Shown: piece after piece, positions 11,523 to 22,789 of the stretch
Numbering within the stretch: position 1 is the first letter of the stretch
Layout of the letters: each line of letters opens with the position of its first letter
Assembly: GCA_027579435.1 (NCBI GenBank)
Contig: JANBPK010001515.1
Coordinates: 1-49,133 of the forward strand
Direction of reading: 5' to 3'
DNA: 49,133 nucleotides
Source of the DNA: Candolleomyces eurysporus
Taxonomy: Eukaryota > Basidiomycota > Agaricomycetes > Agaricales > Psathyrellaceae
The notes under the pieces: generated by a model
Database searches by the model: none
The model's input: the letters and a program-made list of their open reading frames with translations, nothing else
Told to the model about the DNA's origin: nothing
Made by a program: the position numbers and the translations under genes

Positions 11523-12592
11523 TTAATCAGAGTCTACGGGAGGCTCATAAGGCGGAGGAGAAGTGAGTGTCTCTCCTTGTCCTGGCATTTGGACTTCTCT
11601 TGTTGGAGAACGGGCGATCCGAGCTCGAGCAGGTCCATCTGGGCGTGAAGAGCTTGCTCGGGCCCCTCTTGCCTGTTTTTCCATTTCGTCGCGTTCCATC
11701 TTGGTCTTTCGGTCGTCCATATACGCGAGCTTCACCTACACAATTTTCAATTGAGCTTAGTTTTGGACGGACGAGAAGGGCGGTGTTCACCTTTTCTGCT
11801 GCAGCCCGCCGTTCTTCCTGGATAGTCAGCTTGGAGACGCTGGCGCGTTCTTCCTCTCGTTTGTGGAGTTCCATGAATTCCTTGAGGACTTCTGTTCCAA
11901 CCTGGAGATCCTCCAGATGTCGCTTATGCCAACGGTAATAGGGTTGGAAGTTCTCGACCTACAAAATCAGTGTTGATTAGTTCTGGCCGATCCCGATGAA
12001 GTGTCCCCAGACTGGCAGGGCCGAGACAACACGAGGACCCCACGCACATCGGGACGAAAACCGAGCTAAAAATTAGGTCAAGCAATGATTATTCACAGCA
12101 CAGATGCAAGAGCAGGAGTAACAACCAACTTCAATAGCATATTCCAAGACACCCTTACGGTCGATCAGCTCGCGCTTGATGGCGGTATTGGTTGGCTTGA
12201 ACTGCTGGTATTTGGGATTGTCTGGTTCATTCAGCAGATTTTCCGCAATTTTCAGCAGTGTCTGGAATGAAGAAAGGAAGAGTAGAAATCAAAATGAATT
12301 GCAGTTCAAAATCAGGGATGACTGAAACCAAGAGGAAGACGAGATATGAAGGAGTTTGTCTAACTTTCAGCGAGGACAACGCCTGTTCCTTGGGATTGGG
12401 ACGCATGATGCCTGGATTGACCATCCGCCTGAATTTTTGCTTTCTCTCATGTTCTTGAGCGAGCTGCGCAGCGGTCTGCTGCCGTGGATTTTCGCGATTT
12501 CGCCGTTCTGCTGCAGCAGCAAGAGCCTCAGCAGATATTATGGGGTTCGAAGCCGCCGCCTGAGGGCTTGAAGGAGGAGAAGGCGAGGCCAT
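11523..12592 (-). CDS. PUB (PUG) domain protein
   Basis: PUB domains, as in UBXN6 and peptide N-glycanase, usually bind the C-terminus of the AAA ATPase p97/Cdc48, linking it to ubiquitin-dependent work. The start at 12592 gives MASPSPPSSPQAAASNPIIS, then an Ala/Arg/Gln-rich helix (EALAAAAERRNRENPRQQ) and FRRMVNPGIMRPNPKEQALSSL. After an intron, the PUB core reads TLLKIAENLLNEPDNPKYQQ, FKPTNTAIKRELIDRKGVLE, YAIEVGFRPDVENFQPYYRW. A charged coiled-coil-like stretch follows (ELHKREEERASVSKLTIQEE, KLAYMDDRKTKMERDEMEKQ), then a Pro/Ser-rich tail ending PPYEPPVDSD. There are about four introns and roughly 250 aa. I chose the ATG at 12592; the only upstream in-frame start-like codon is GTG. The domain is well supported; Cdc48 binding is inferred from the family. 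Confidence 0.82.
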
Positions 12593-12831
12593 CGAGGGTA
12601 TACTTTGGGCGTTCACGAGGGGCTATGTATGGAGAAGGCAGCCTTATGTATTCAGAACGAAGGTATGAGGAAAGGGATTCCCTTTAACAGCACTGTCACG
12701 GGGTATGTCCTGAGTCAATTCGGCTTCTTCCGAGAATTAGGGGTAAACTCAAATATTATGCTACATACACAGCAGACCCACTGGAAGAGCTAGGTAATCG
12801 TAATAATACATGCCATAGTTCTAGAAAAACA

Positions 12832-15800
12832 TCATATATCTTCGTCCTCTTGTTCGGCCAGGGTGGACCCTCTTAAAGACGTATGGCCAACATAGTCCTG
12901 TGGCCACATAGACTCCTCGTCAGACTCGGACGAACTGTCAGACGCATAATCAGGCTCCTCATCAGAACCCTTCCGAGATCTGAGACCGTGCGTGAATGAG
13001 AGGGGTATCGAGTTCTTTCGGAGGCGGGAGAAGAAGCTGCCCGCAGATGCAGAAGGTCGGACGTCAGGAGGATCGTCAGCTTGCTCGCCAGGTACACGTT
13101 CTTCCGACTCGACGTCGCGCCCCTCAGCCTTCGACGGTATATCCAAGAGGTTAGATGACCACTTCTTGCGAATAGAAGGTGAAAGGAGAGGGTCTGAGCC
13201 ACCTGGCCCAGGAGAAGGAGGGCGAGAATGGCGGCCACGGCGATAAAACCAGCGAGATCCACGAGCAAACGCTGCCTCGGCGTCGGTATCGACGGATAGC
13301 GGCTGCTCAGAACCAGTGGGTGGCGGGGACTGAGATGCATTGGACTGTGATCTCAGCGCTGCATCGACCTCCACTGGATGCGGAGGGAGCAACAAAGAGC
13401 GAGGTTCGGCTTGAGTTCTGCTCTTTGACTTGAGTATCCGGCGTATATCCTGCCTTCCTCCATAGATTTGTTTCTCAATGCGCATTCTGTTCTCAATCAT
13501 ATGCAGCTACGCAGATGTGGCAGGGAAAACGTCAATTAAACCAAGAGTAATCACGAAACAGACGTACCTTGGGCCATGTCACCATTTGACCAACATGCAA
13601 CATTCTCGCTAGTTCCTCTGGATCTGGATCACTTAGAATACGAACCCAGTCCCAAATTCGAGTTCGGGGCCAGATTCTGAATGAGAATATTAACAACAAT
13701 GTAGTCTCCACCACATTATCAAGCACTTACGTTACTGCGCCGTCAAAGCGCTGCAGAAAGACGCTCGACCAGTCTTGTCCGAGTAGCTGGGGCAGGAGTT
13801 CAAGATCACGGATAACTTTGAAGTTCTTCGTTAGCTCATGCTTTAGCCATTGTTCTGCCGCTGACAACAAGAAGTTCCCTCTCCAGCCTATAAGAGTCGT
13901 CAATTTCTACTTGGGAATCAGTAAGATAAATCAAGACTTGCCTTTTCCCTTGCGATGAGCGACCGGCTTTCCGGCCGAGCCTCGAGGAGCGAAAAAGAAA
14001 AGGTGCACATGAGGATTAACCTGAGAGACGACCGGGTGTGTTACTGCGAACGTGTCAGGACGGTCGGCCGATCATATGCAAGGCTGTCTTACCATTGAAA
14101 TATAGGTTCAACGATTGCACGGGAATATCAACTCTATACCCGGTTAGCAGTTATACCAGAAAACTTGAGTCGAGCGCTTACCTCAGAGATCCATCTTTGA
14201 ATCTGCTACCCCAATTCCATGGAACGATGCTTCCATCCTTCAACTTTTGCATAATGACGACAGGATTAAGAATACCAGGAACAGCGGCGGAAGCTAGGAG
14301 AGTTGACCAAATCACAGTATCGGGCGCGGTGATGTAGTTTAACAATTTCGTTGGCCTGAAGAAAAGAAATTCAATAGTGTTCAAGTAGGCAATGGACGCA
14401 CGTACGAATGTCTATCCGCTGGAATTACTGAAATGTTGAGTATTCTTCCAGTCCTCATATATGCTTCTCTGAATGTCATTGATCCACGGGTGAAAAAGGA
14501 ACACTGTAAACAAGTGAGCGGAAGGTTGACGCCTGGTGGAAGGATATTTGTTCACCTTTCTCGCCCAACTGCATAGGTATTTCAGCGACCTAATCTCGCA
14601 ATTCATGAACAAGACTTACGCAACACTATCGAATCTAGCACCTGTTTTAAGAAAACGTTTCATCCAAACATCAAAGGTTTCTTCGCAGGCAGAGATTCTA
14701 TCAGCCAGCTCAGGGACCAGCATGACTTTTAGCTCTTCGTCTGTGTAACAACACATGAATGCTGCAATAAGTCCCCCAGCGCTTGTACCCGTGATCACAC
14801 GGGGAAGTAGACCGGCGTCGAAGAATGCCTTAACGACTCCAAAATGATCTGATTCTTCGATAAGTCAAGTTGTGTGCGACTGGTCGGAAGATGACTTACA
14901 GTATCCGAACGACGCTCCGCCAGAGAGGCACAGCGCAGAGATGCCTAAGTCACCTCAATCCCAGGTGCTGATGAAATTTCAGGACAGAGTCACCCACCAA
15001 GATTGGTATTCGCATTCTTGAAAAACCGCCTCTTTTCGTCAAGTGAGAGGTCAGGAGTTTGTCGGATAAACTCAAGAGATCTCTCCAACTCGTCGAAATA
15101 TGCTATTCCAAGCATGAGTCAGCGCTAAAGACCGAATTGAGAACAACTTACATTCTATGAGATCCTTAGTCCCTAAGTAAGTCTAACGTGCAATGTTAGT
15201 ATCTGATCCAGATGCACCGGGATAGTGCATACTTCGCTATATAGCCTAGAAATACGTGTGAGCAGAAAGTTTCTCACAAGCTTTGAAAGGTCCGCACCGC
15301 GAAGACTCAATGGCTGCAAAGTTGGAACGGATACATGTTTCCAGTACCCCGAGACAACCGCGGGCATCTTGCTTCTCTCTTAGTGTTTTGAGAGATCGCT
15401 TCACCTGTGTGAAAACATGAGAATCCATTGTACTCAATGCATAGAACTGCATACCTTCTTGACGAGCTTCCAATCATAAAAGGGATCCTCGTCTATTTGT
15501 TTCCACTCGTCGAAGTGGAGATAATTATCCAGAACCTTTGCAGCTTCTTTCCATTCCTGTGGATTGCATTAATTATGATAGCAAATGAAATGGCCGTCTT
15601 AGTCACCTCGTATGTCTTTGCAGCCCGAAGTTTCTTCCGTAAAGCACCTTTCTTTCCTCGCCCTGCTGATAGTCAGTACGAATCGAAGGCATTGACTCCT
15701 TGACGTACAGGCTGAGATCCACTCCTTGGTGTTGACCAGCTGCCGTATTACAACGTAGAACCCAAACTCTGCCATGATGACAACGAAAATGAAACCCTGG

Positions 15801-16287
15801 CCCGAATCGAGGTTACTCCGAGTCCTAGCATTGGCTCGACAAAAGGACGCACCAGCAATGGCCATCTCAGGAGTAAGAAGAGAAGATCGTGTCGTACTTG
15901 ATCTTTCTCTTTCTTTCTACGACTGTTGTTGATATAAATTACTTTGCATTTCCTCGTTTATGTAGGACGTGCACGTACCGCCTAGCAACCCGTAGGTTGA
16001 TGGGCGCGAAATCGGACAACGCTGAGACCTTTCTTATACGGGGTGCATGGGTTGAGGTGGGTGGGGTACCAGGTGCCGCAGGAGAGGATCCATCTGCATG
16101 GTTATCGAAGTATGCCTCGTCTTCTTGAAGAGCATGAGCGAACGCCGCGATATGGCTACATTTGTGGAAAGGAGGAACTAAGTAACTGAGCTTGCTGAAA
16201 CCAACGGGAGACGTACTCTTCATCTACATAGTCCTTTGTGAGCAGTTCATCCCGGGTGAGCTGCCTGCTCGTCGCTGTTGTACTCAT
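12832..16287 (-). CDS. patatin-like triacylglycerol lipase (TGL3/4/5 type)
   Basis: The closest family is the fungal/plant TGL4-TGL5/SDP1 patatin lipases that hydrolyse stored triacylglycerol at lipid droplets. The N-terminus (16287) reads STTATSRQLTRDELLTKDYV, then TPEMAIAG and a hydrophobic stretch FIFVVIMAEFGFYVVIRQLV. The family-specific region follows (KKLRAAKTYEEWKEAAKVLD, DWKLVKKVKRSLKTLREKQD). The patatin core has the nucleophile motif GTSAGGL (Ser of GxSxG, near 14790), and the DGS near 14185 probably carries the catalytic Asp. The C-terminal part (QVNPHVHLFFFAPRGSAGKP, LKHELTKNFKVIRDLELLP) is typical, followed by a long disordered Ser/Asp-rich tail ending AEQEDEDI. It has more than a dozen introns. 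One junction (15797-15852) breaks frame by one base and may be a base-call error. The family is secure; exact exon edges are less so. Confidence 0.88.
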
Positions 16288-16566
16288 GACGGTGATGGAG
16301 AAAGCGATGAGGAGAGAGTCCCGAGCTCGACTCCACCAAATTCCGGAGCATCCATCTGACACGTGATAGACCGTTGGCCGATCACGGCCTCGAGCGGTCC
16401 GGGAAGGCCGATAGACGCTCGTCGCTCTCAAGTCGGGCTGCAAACACGTCCTCCTGTTGCGTAGCGTCAGTCGCCAATACCGCTGCTATCTGGACCGCCT
16501 TTACTTCTCTATCTGCTCTCTCTCAGCCCCCTGTAATCCTCTATCTCGCCTTGCAGTAACCGTGCC

Positions 16567-18264
16567 ATGTCCTTTGTCGTTCTACATCCTACTGGCACCC
16601 CATTCAACGCTCAGGCTAGGCTATTCCTCGCAGTGGTTTTCCTTAGATACGGCAACTGCGCACCTGCTCCAGATTTATCCAACACAGGACCCGATCATCG
16701 CCCCATCAACCTGACAGTCTATCTCGCCATCATTGCATCCCTCGCCCTGGTCCTTGTCTTCCTTCTCGCCGTCAAGTTACGCTTCGTTCAAGCGCGGCAA
16801 TCAGCAACTAGCGTGAAGTTTAAACGCCTTTACCTGGAGTCGTCTTCATCCTTTAGCGACACGTCTCGGTCGGGCTCTAGTACCGGAACCAGCATCCTGC
16901 GCAACAGGTCTCCCTTCTGGCTGGGTTTTCTAGGGTCCCCTGCGAAAGAAATTGGATTCGTCGCCCGTGACCTGCTGCATCAATCTGAGCCCCTGGAAAA
17001 GGCGAAAAACTCCGGATACATGCCCTCTGTTTTAACAGCTGCTTCACAGTGCATGCGAAAATGGCTGCAAAAGGTCCCATTCAAACCCTCCTCCCCGATC
17101 CTTGGCCCCAGCAGACACCCCATGAAATTCAGCAAGACACCTCCGTACAATCATGGCTTCAGTTCTTCCCTTGCCATTGCTCCCGGGCCTATATCGTGTC
17201 CTTCTAAGGCTCGTCTCAGCCGCGACCAATCTTCGCGCATCCATTGGCACGGAACTTCGGTCGATCGTCAGGCTTTAAGATCGGTTCCTACTCGTGGTAA
17301 CAGAGAAGCCACGTCAAATCTCTCCCTTCCTCCATATGCTGGCAATGCAGAATCTCTCCATTTTGAGTCTACTTTTCGGAATCCAGATCGTCGTAGGTCA
17401 CCATTTATTGACTCATGCAACGTCAACGCTGGTTCGGGCTTCTCAACTTCTAAAGTAAAAATCAAAGATTCTCGATGCGATTTCCTTCAAGAGTTGGGAC
17501 CTGTTCCTGGTGGTAGCTTCCTGGACCACCTCGAGTTAGGCTCCCCCATGCCTCTCAGATTCCGTTTACCCAGTCCATTGCTCTCATTTCGAAAGACCCC
17601 GGTCTCTGACGATGCATCGTCTTCACCTCTTCATTCGATGAACTTTCCGCTGCCAGACGCGAACGAACCTACAGTGTCCCTCAAACAGGATACTATCTCA
17701 CTAGTGAATTCGCCAACTCATGGGATCGAGATTGAGAAACCATCGAGTCGAGAAGATACAGCTCGGGTCAAGTCTTATGCCCACCTTGGACTGGGAAGAC
17801 CGGTACCATCGCAGAGGTCAGTAAAAACCGCCACCTCCTTGACCCCATGTGCTGATACGTGTAACCTCAGTCCACCTCCTACACACTGCCTTGAAAAAGA
17901 CGTCCATAACAAGGTATCTCCGCTTGACGCTATGCTCAATCAACTAGTTCAAGCTACTAGTGAATGGGACGAAAGCGTTCTCGTCGACGACAAATTCAAG
18001 TCCCTCATTGACAGCTCAAGGCGAAGAGAAAATCACCCGCCTCTTGATACTGCTTCAGGAGCGGCTCATCGCGAAATCTCTTTGTTTTCCATTTACGACC
18101 TACCAGAAGAGCCAGAGGAAGAGAACCTAGCCTCATCCTCCTCTTCCGATCCATTTCTCGAGCCGCCTTATCACATCCTCAGAGATAGGACTCGAGATCT
18201 TCTGTTCCCGATACCTGAGGGAGAGGCTATATCCGTCTCTGACGTTGTCATCCAGAGGTACTAA
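16567..18264 (+). CDS. hypothetical single-pass membrane protein
   Basis: Unrecognised. A long uninterrupted frame gives 565 aa, unusual here because neighbouring genes carry many introns. Residues 1-48 are mildly hydrophobic, then NLT (a possible N-glycosylation site) and one clear membrane span at about residues 51-69 (VYLAIIASLALVLVFLLAV), followed by a basic KLRF. The remaining 490 residues are Ser/Pro-rich and look disordered, with acidic LPEEPEEENL near the end. The arrangement suggests a short lumenal or outside N-terminus and a long cytosolic tail. The last codons could instead splice: a GT at about 18257 and an AG at 18334-18335 would replace the final residues and move the stop to 18349-18351. 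It is divergent from the lipase gene (279 bp). Confidence 0.6.
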   Translation: MSFVVLHPTGTPFNAQARLFLAVVFLRYGNCAPAPDLSNTGPDHRPINLTVYLAIIASLALVLVFLLAVKLRFVQARQSATSVKFKRLYLESSSSFSDTSRSGSSTGTSILRNRSPFWLGFLGSPAKEIGFVARDLLHQSEPLEKAKNSGYMPSVLTAASQCMRKWLQKVPFKPSSPILGPSRHPMKFSKTPPYNHGFSSSLAIAPGPISCPSKARLSRDQSSRIHWHGTSVDRQALRSVPTRGNREATSNLSLPPYAGNAESLHFESTFRNPDRRRSPFIDSCNVNAGSGFSTSKVKIKDSRCDFLQELGPVPGGSFLDHLELGSPMPLRFRLPSPLLSFRKTPVSDDASSSPLHSMNFPLPDANEPTVSLKQDTISLVNSPTHGIEIEKPSSREDTARVKSYAHLGLGRPVPSQRSVKTATSLTPCADTCNLSPPPTHCLEKDVHNKVSPLDAMLNQLVQATSEWDESVLVDDKFKSLIDSSRRRENHPPLDTASGAAHREISLFSIYDLPEEPEEENLASSSSSDPFLEPPYHILRDRTRDLLFPIPEGEAISVSDVVIQRY

Positions 18265-18682
18265 ATGCATCACTGGCTCAAGGTATGCGTCTCAATGAGG
18301 TCCGAGAAACCGTTCAAACAACGCTAATACCGCAGTACATCTAGCATCTAAACAAGATAGGCCGGAGATCATCCAACGACCTCCCTAAAACTATGCACCC
18401 AGCATTACTTTTATTCGTCTGTACTATATACCTGTGGATATCATCAATGCATGAGTTTCGAGAATCAGTATGGGCAATCGCCTACCAGATGGGTACATAC
18501 CAATGTTTCGGCTTTGATCGGTCTCGTCGGAGTGGAGGGATCCGAGTCAACTGTCCTGGTTCTTGTCAGTGACTGCCAAGTGACTCTGCTACGAACTCGC
18601 TGCCAAACCCTTCTCTCGAGTAGCCTTCCTCTATGGTAGTCTAACCTCAATCATTCTCTGGAACTTCACTGGATGAGATGCC
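18265..18682. other. intergenic, 418 bp
   Basis: This holds the 3' end of the membrane-protein gene, with a possible last intron up to 18335, and the promoter of the mitochondrial kinase gene. A 62-codon frame at 18451-18639 has no recognisable similarity and is probably chance. No RNA gene or repeat was seen. Two ATGs just upstream of the kinase start (18673 and 18678) are out of frame with it. Confidence 0.5.
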
Positions 18683-20637
18683 ATGGCGCATCACATTGCC
18701 GCAAGAACACTCGCACACTCTCCTCCGAGTCGCACCGCCATTGCGACTCTGAGGCTTGCCTCATGCTCAAGGCGCACATTAAATCATACATTAAATCATA
18801 GAAATTACGCCACTTCGGACTTCTACAACAACAGGGAGTTGGAACACTATGCAAGTCGGGAGGCGAAGAGACTGTCTTTGAGGCAGCTGGTACGTTCACC
18901 CCGCTGTTCTTTGGGTTGGTGGTTGAAGGCTTTGCTAGATATTCTTTGGGCGGTCTATGACCCCTGAAAAGATCCTGAAAGTAATATACTTTCTCTGTCC
19001 TTCGTCTGAGACGAGTGTTGTTGATGAATGGCTTCGTAGAGTGCCAACTATGTTCGGACGGAACTGCCAGTGCGGATTGCCCACCGGCTGCGAGACCTGC
19101 AAGGTCTACCTTATGTCGTCGTGACACAGGAAGGGATGGACAAGGTGTACAAGGTAATTCGAAAGTCCAAACTTTGATATCCACTACTCACAGTCTTTAT
19201 TTCAATTCCTAGCTGTACTGGCTAGCTTTCGAAAAGTACGCCGTGGCGCACTATGCCATCTCTTCAAGAAGCTCACATTGTGCATATCAGGTTCCGCCAG
19301 TACCCTGAAATCACGTCTCTTGAAGAGAATCAGCAATTCTGTGAATTTTTGGACAACCTGCTCAATACACAGTCAGCTCGTCTATTCTTCTTCACGCGCA
19401 GTCCGAGTCTCAAGTTTTCCTTCCACAGTGCTACCGTCATCCCCAACCTATCCCTTGGCCTATCATTATCGTCTCCTTTCCTCTCGCCAGACAAGCTGGA
19501 CTCATTCATGCGGCGCATGCTAGTGTCGCGCATTTCGCGGAGAGTACTTGCGGAACATCATATCGCTCTTACGAAGAGCTTTTCGCGAACCGAGGAGGAA
19601 ACAAGCGAACCCCATGTCGGTATTATATTCACGGCTCTGAACGTCAAGCATTCCGTCGAGCGATGTACACAACTCCTACGGAGTCGGCCGCTCCAAGTGG
19701 AGGACATCACCATCTCTTCATGGCCGGAAGTCATCGTCGACGGTCACCTTGACGCGAAGTTTCCGTATATTCGGGAACAATTAGAGTATGTGTTCGCCTC
19801 TCGTTGTATCCTGGTTTCATCTGAAGGAAATCTTTCACTTTCCAGATACATCGTCTTTGAGTTGCTGAAGAACGTGAGTCAGACACAACGACCTCAATGT
19901 TCTCCGTCTGATAGAACGTACACCGTAGGCTATGCATGCAACAGTATTAAACCATCACAAGAACGGTGTGCTGCCCCCTGTCAGAGTTACTGTCGTTGCG
20001 GGGGAGAATGATATCGGTCTCCGTATCTCAGATCAAGGTATGTTTCTGAATAGCATTGTGCCACTGTTGCTCATGATTGCTTAGGAGGAGGTCTTGTAAC
20101 TTCGGGCAGCATTGTTACAAATCCTGCCGATCTATGCTCCTTTTCTCATATCCGCAATGCGAGCAGGCTAGAAACCGACAGGATAGGCGCTCTTCGCACT
20201 GCAAGCGAGAAAGGCGTTTGGGCGACTGTTCAAGAACAGGTTCTCCAGTGGAAGGACGATCTCGAAGGAACTGAGCATCTCAATGAACAATTATCTCCGT
20301 CACAAACATCTCAAGGCTATACCAGAATAGGTATAGGTTTACCTATGAGCAAGATTTTTGCAACGTTCGTTCTCGTCTGTTGACTCTGTGCATTGTCTAA
20401 TTGCGAGCCGATAGATATTTTGGGGGATCTCTGGACCTAGTATCGATGGATGGGTGGGGTGCGTGTTCTTCCTTCGGACCTGCTCCGTATGACAACTGAT
20501 AGACAATCAGGCACGGATGTCTACGTTAGGCTTCCCAAGCTTGTACGTTGATTCCCCAGGGTTCTTCAACAGTGATATCATTACTAACTTGTTGGGCCTA
20601 TGTCAAGGGGACAAATTTGGAGGACATCGAACTATAA
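18683..20637 (+). CDS. mitochondrial 2-oxoacid dehydrogenase kinase (PDK/BCKDK family)
   Basis: These GHKL-fold serine kinases phosphorylate and switch off the E1 subunit of pyruvate or branched-chain 2-oxoacid dehydrogenase in the mitochondrial matrix. The N-terminus (AHHIAARTLAHSPPSRTAIA, rich in Arg/Ser, few acids) looks like a matrix targeting sequence. Then come FYNNRELEHYASREAKRLSL, ELPVRIAHRLRDLQGLPYVV, SRISRRVLAEHHIAL and AKFPYIREQLEYIVFELLKN. ATP-site boxes are visible after splicing: ELLKNAMHAT (N box), SDQGGG (G1) and YTRIGIGLPMSK (G2). The final exon gives GTNLEDIEL. About 460 aa and nine or so introns, several of them splitting codons. Motifs such as ELPVRIAHR and the following HHIAL lean towards BCKDK, but I cannot separate it from fungal PDKs without alignment. 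A PDP-like phosphatase lies 24 kb away. Confidence 0.87.
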
Positions 20638-20970
20638 CCAGTATCTCCGTACATGGGCGTCTTGTATATTAGTCCTTTTGAATATCCATCGATACACGGC
20701 TTTAGACGGTCGCTTGGCCGGAGTATCGGGAGTGCACGCCAGATTTGTATCATACCACGGGTCATGCGGCCAGGAACATCTCCAAACAAAGCTAGACGAA
20801 CGTTCCCTTTTGAGAAAGTTGTCAGCGGGCTGTCAGTGGCCCTGCCACCGCGAGCGCCGGTCACCTTCCGAATATGAAGGAACACTGCTCCAAACTCGTA
20901 CAGCCTTCCAGTTTGAGTTGAATTTGTCTGTCAGCTGGAGCCCAGCTTTTCCAGCTCCTTGACCTCAACC

Positions 20971-22538
20971 ATGACTCCCCCACCTATCGACCCCCTTGGC
21001 TATCCAGCCCCCCCCTGCGTACACAGAGCAAGAATTTGACCGTAAAATCTCCCGAGCCGAAGAGATATCCCTTCGACCACCAACCCCACAACCGCCACCA
21101 GCATCTGGATCTGATTTGACAGAAGAACAATGGGCGGACATTGAGGAGGCAGCCTTCCAGGCGGCAATCGCAGCTTCTCTAGCAGAGGTTGCCTCAAGTA
21201 GTAATGAAGCGCCCCGTGAAGGTGCCGCCGTCCACCCAGGTCCTCCAAGCCCTTCAAGAAGGCGCTCACCGGCAGGCGTGAAGCCTCTACGAATAGAAAA
21301 GAAAAACAAAGGCTCGGTGGATTTGAAAGACCCCAAAGAGCAACCGAAGTGGTTGGCCGAAGCCCAGGCGTCGTCGTCGTCCCACTTTCAGGCAGGACCG
21401 AGTACCCAGAGCGCAGCAAGTAACCCTTTCGATGGGTACGACGTAGCTCCGCCTCCCTTTGCTGAGACCGCGCCTAGCTATTCTCACAGGGAGGTCGCAG
21501 TCGTTGGCTTCGAACTGCCAGGCCATGCTCCCTCCTCGGGAACGTCGTCGCCACCCTTGTCCCCATTGCCCGACCTTAACGCGTTGTCGATATCGGCCTC
21601 TGTTTCGGAGCAAGAGCACAGCACCCGACGAAACGCACTCCCCCAACCTACCACACACCATATGGAACGGTACCCGGAACCGAGTCCTGAGCGTTTTGGG
21701 TCCCAGTCATTCGATTCATATCCTCAACCGACGCCTCCAACGCTATCCGCTCCAATGCTATCCGCTCCAACGTTATCCGCTCCAACGGGGCTATATCAGT
21801 CGGACCAGCGAGTGCGCACTGAAGTGCGCCCTCCTTCGAGTCCTTCCCCTTCCAACTTCAACTCATATTGGAGCACACCTTCCACACCTTCCAAGCCATC
21901 CATGGGTGCACCTCTTGTACAGTTCAATCCATCTGTAGCTTATGGTAAATCACCATTTCGACGGATGCAGAAGACCCCTCCGCCGGTTCCTGCTATTGAA
22001 GAGCCTAGGCAGGAAGTCTACCGGGCGGGTGCCTTTTACAAGTACGTTTCCCCGGTTTCTAGCTTCTTTTGACAGAATCAGTCTAATTGCTTTTTGTTGT
22101 ATCAGTTCCGCTGTGTCGGCGCATCTCCCCTCAACCCCCCAGCGACCAGCTCACGATCGACCTGGCATGTACCCGTACGTTGCACTAGATTAGACCTTTC
22201 ATGCTCTCGCTAACATGTATACGACGCTTAGGAGGCAGGGCAATCCGCAGGTAGTATACAACACACCCCAAACAAGTTATCGGAATTTTAGCGGACCCAA
22301 CACTGTGATGGAGACCCCTTACGCCACCCAGTCCAGCTGGTCGAGCCCATATGTCAATCATAGCAATAATCGACCTTTATCGACTTACTCGATGGACTCT
22401 GTTTACTCAACGGCCTCCTCCAACAGTAATCCCCAGCAACACTATCCAGTCAATTCTTTGGCGCAACCGCAGTTGGGTCAAGGGTATGGAAATTGGCCAC
22501 CGGCTACACCTGAGCGACATTTCACAAACTACAGATAG
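20971..22538 (+). CDS. disordered protein with PPxY and UIM-like motifs
   Basis: Not assigned to a named family. The only credible ATG is at 20971 (TPPPIDPLGYP), but the main frame is reached only if the C8 run at 21008-21015 is one base shorter; then the start continues APPAYTEQEFDRKISRAEE. The early PPAY is a classic WW-domain ligand, and LTEEQWADIEEAAFQAAIAA continuing SLAE (about residues 45-70) resembles a ubiquitin-interacting motif. The rest is Ser/Pro-rich and low complexity, including a short tandem LSAP repeat near 21755-21790. Two introns near the end (about 22040-22105 and 22173-22230) lead to GMYP-RQGNPQVVYNTPQTSYR and the stop at 22536-22538. PPxY plus UIM hints at a ubiquitin-ligase adaptor (Rsp5 type), an inference only. 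Confidence 0.65.
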
Positions 22539-22789
22539 TCTATATACCATTTTATGCTCCTCCTCATAAGAGATTGTTTTTTTTTTAGTTGTATGTATCA
22601 TCCTATAAATACATTATACCTAATGACGCATGAGTCAACTGCCCGATGCACCTCATTTCCGCTCGTGGCACAAGCTACATGAAATCCTTTCAGTGACCGG
22701 GCAATTTCCGGTGTATCAATTGAGGCAAGATTAGATGCCGCACGTCAAGTTGAAGGCAACTTGGAGGAAACCCTCATCTGGTGGTGAAG

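Noticed and set aside
18451..18639. 62-codon plus-strand frame between two genes
   Set aside because: No recognisable motif, no supporting splice sites, and a comparable frame exists on the other strand.
20996..21010. TTG start for the PPxY/UIM gene
   Set aside because: Nuclear fungal genes rarely start at TTG, and an ATG 25 bases upstream gives the same protein if one C is removed from the run.
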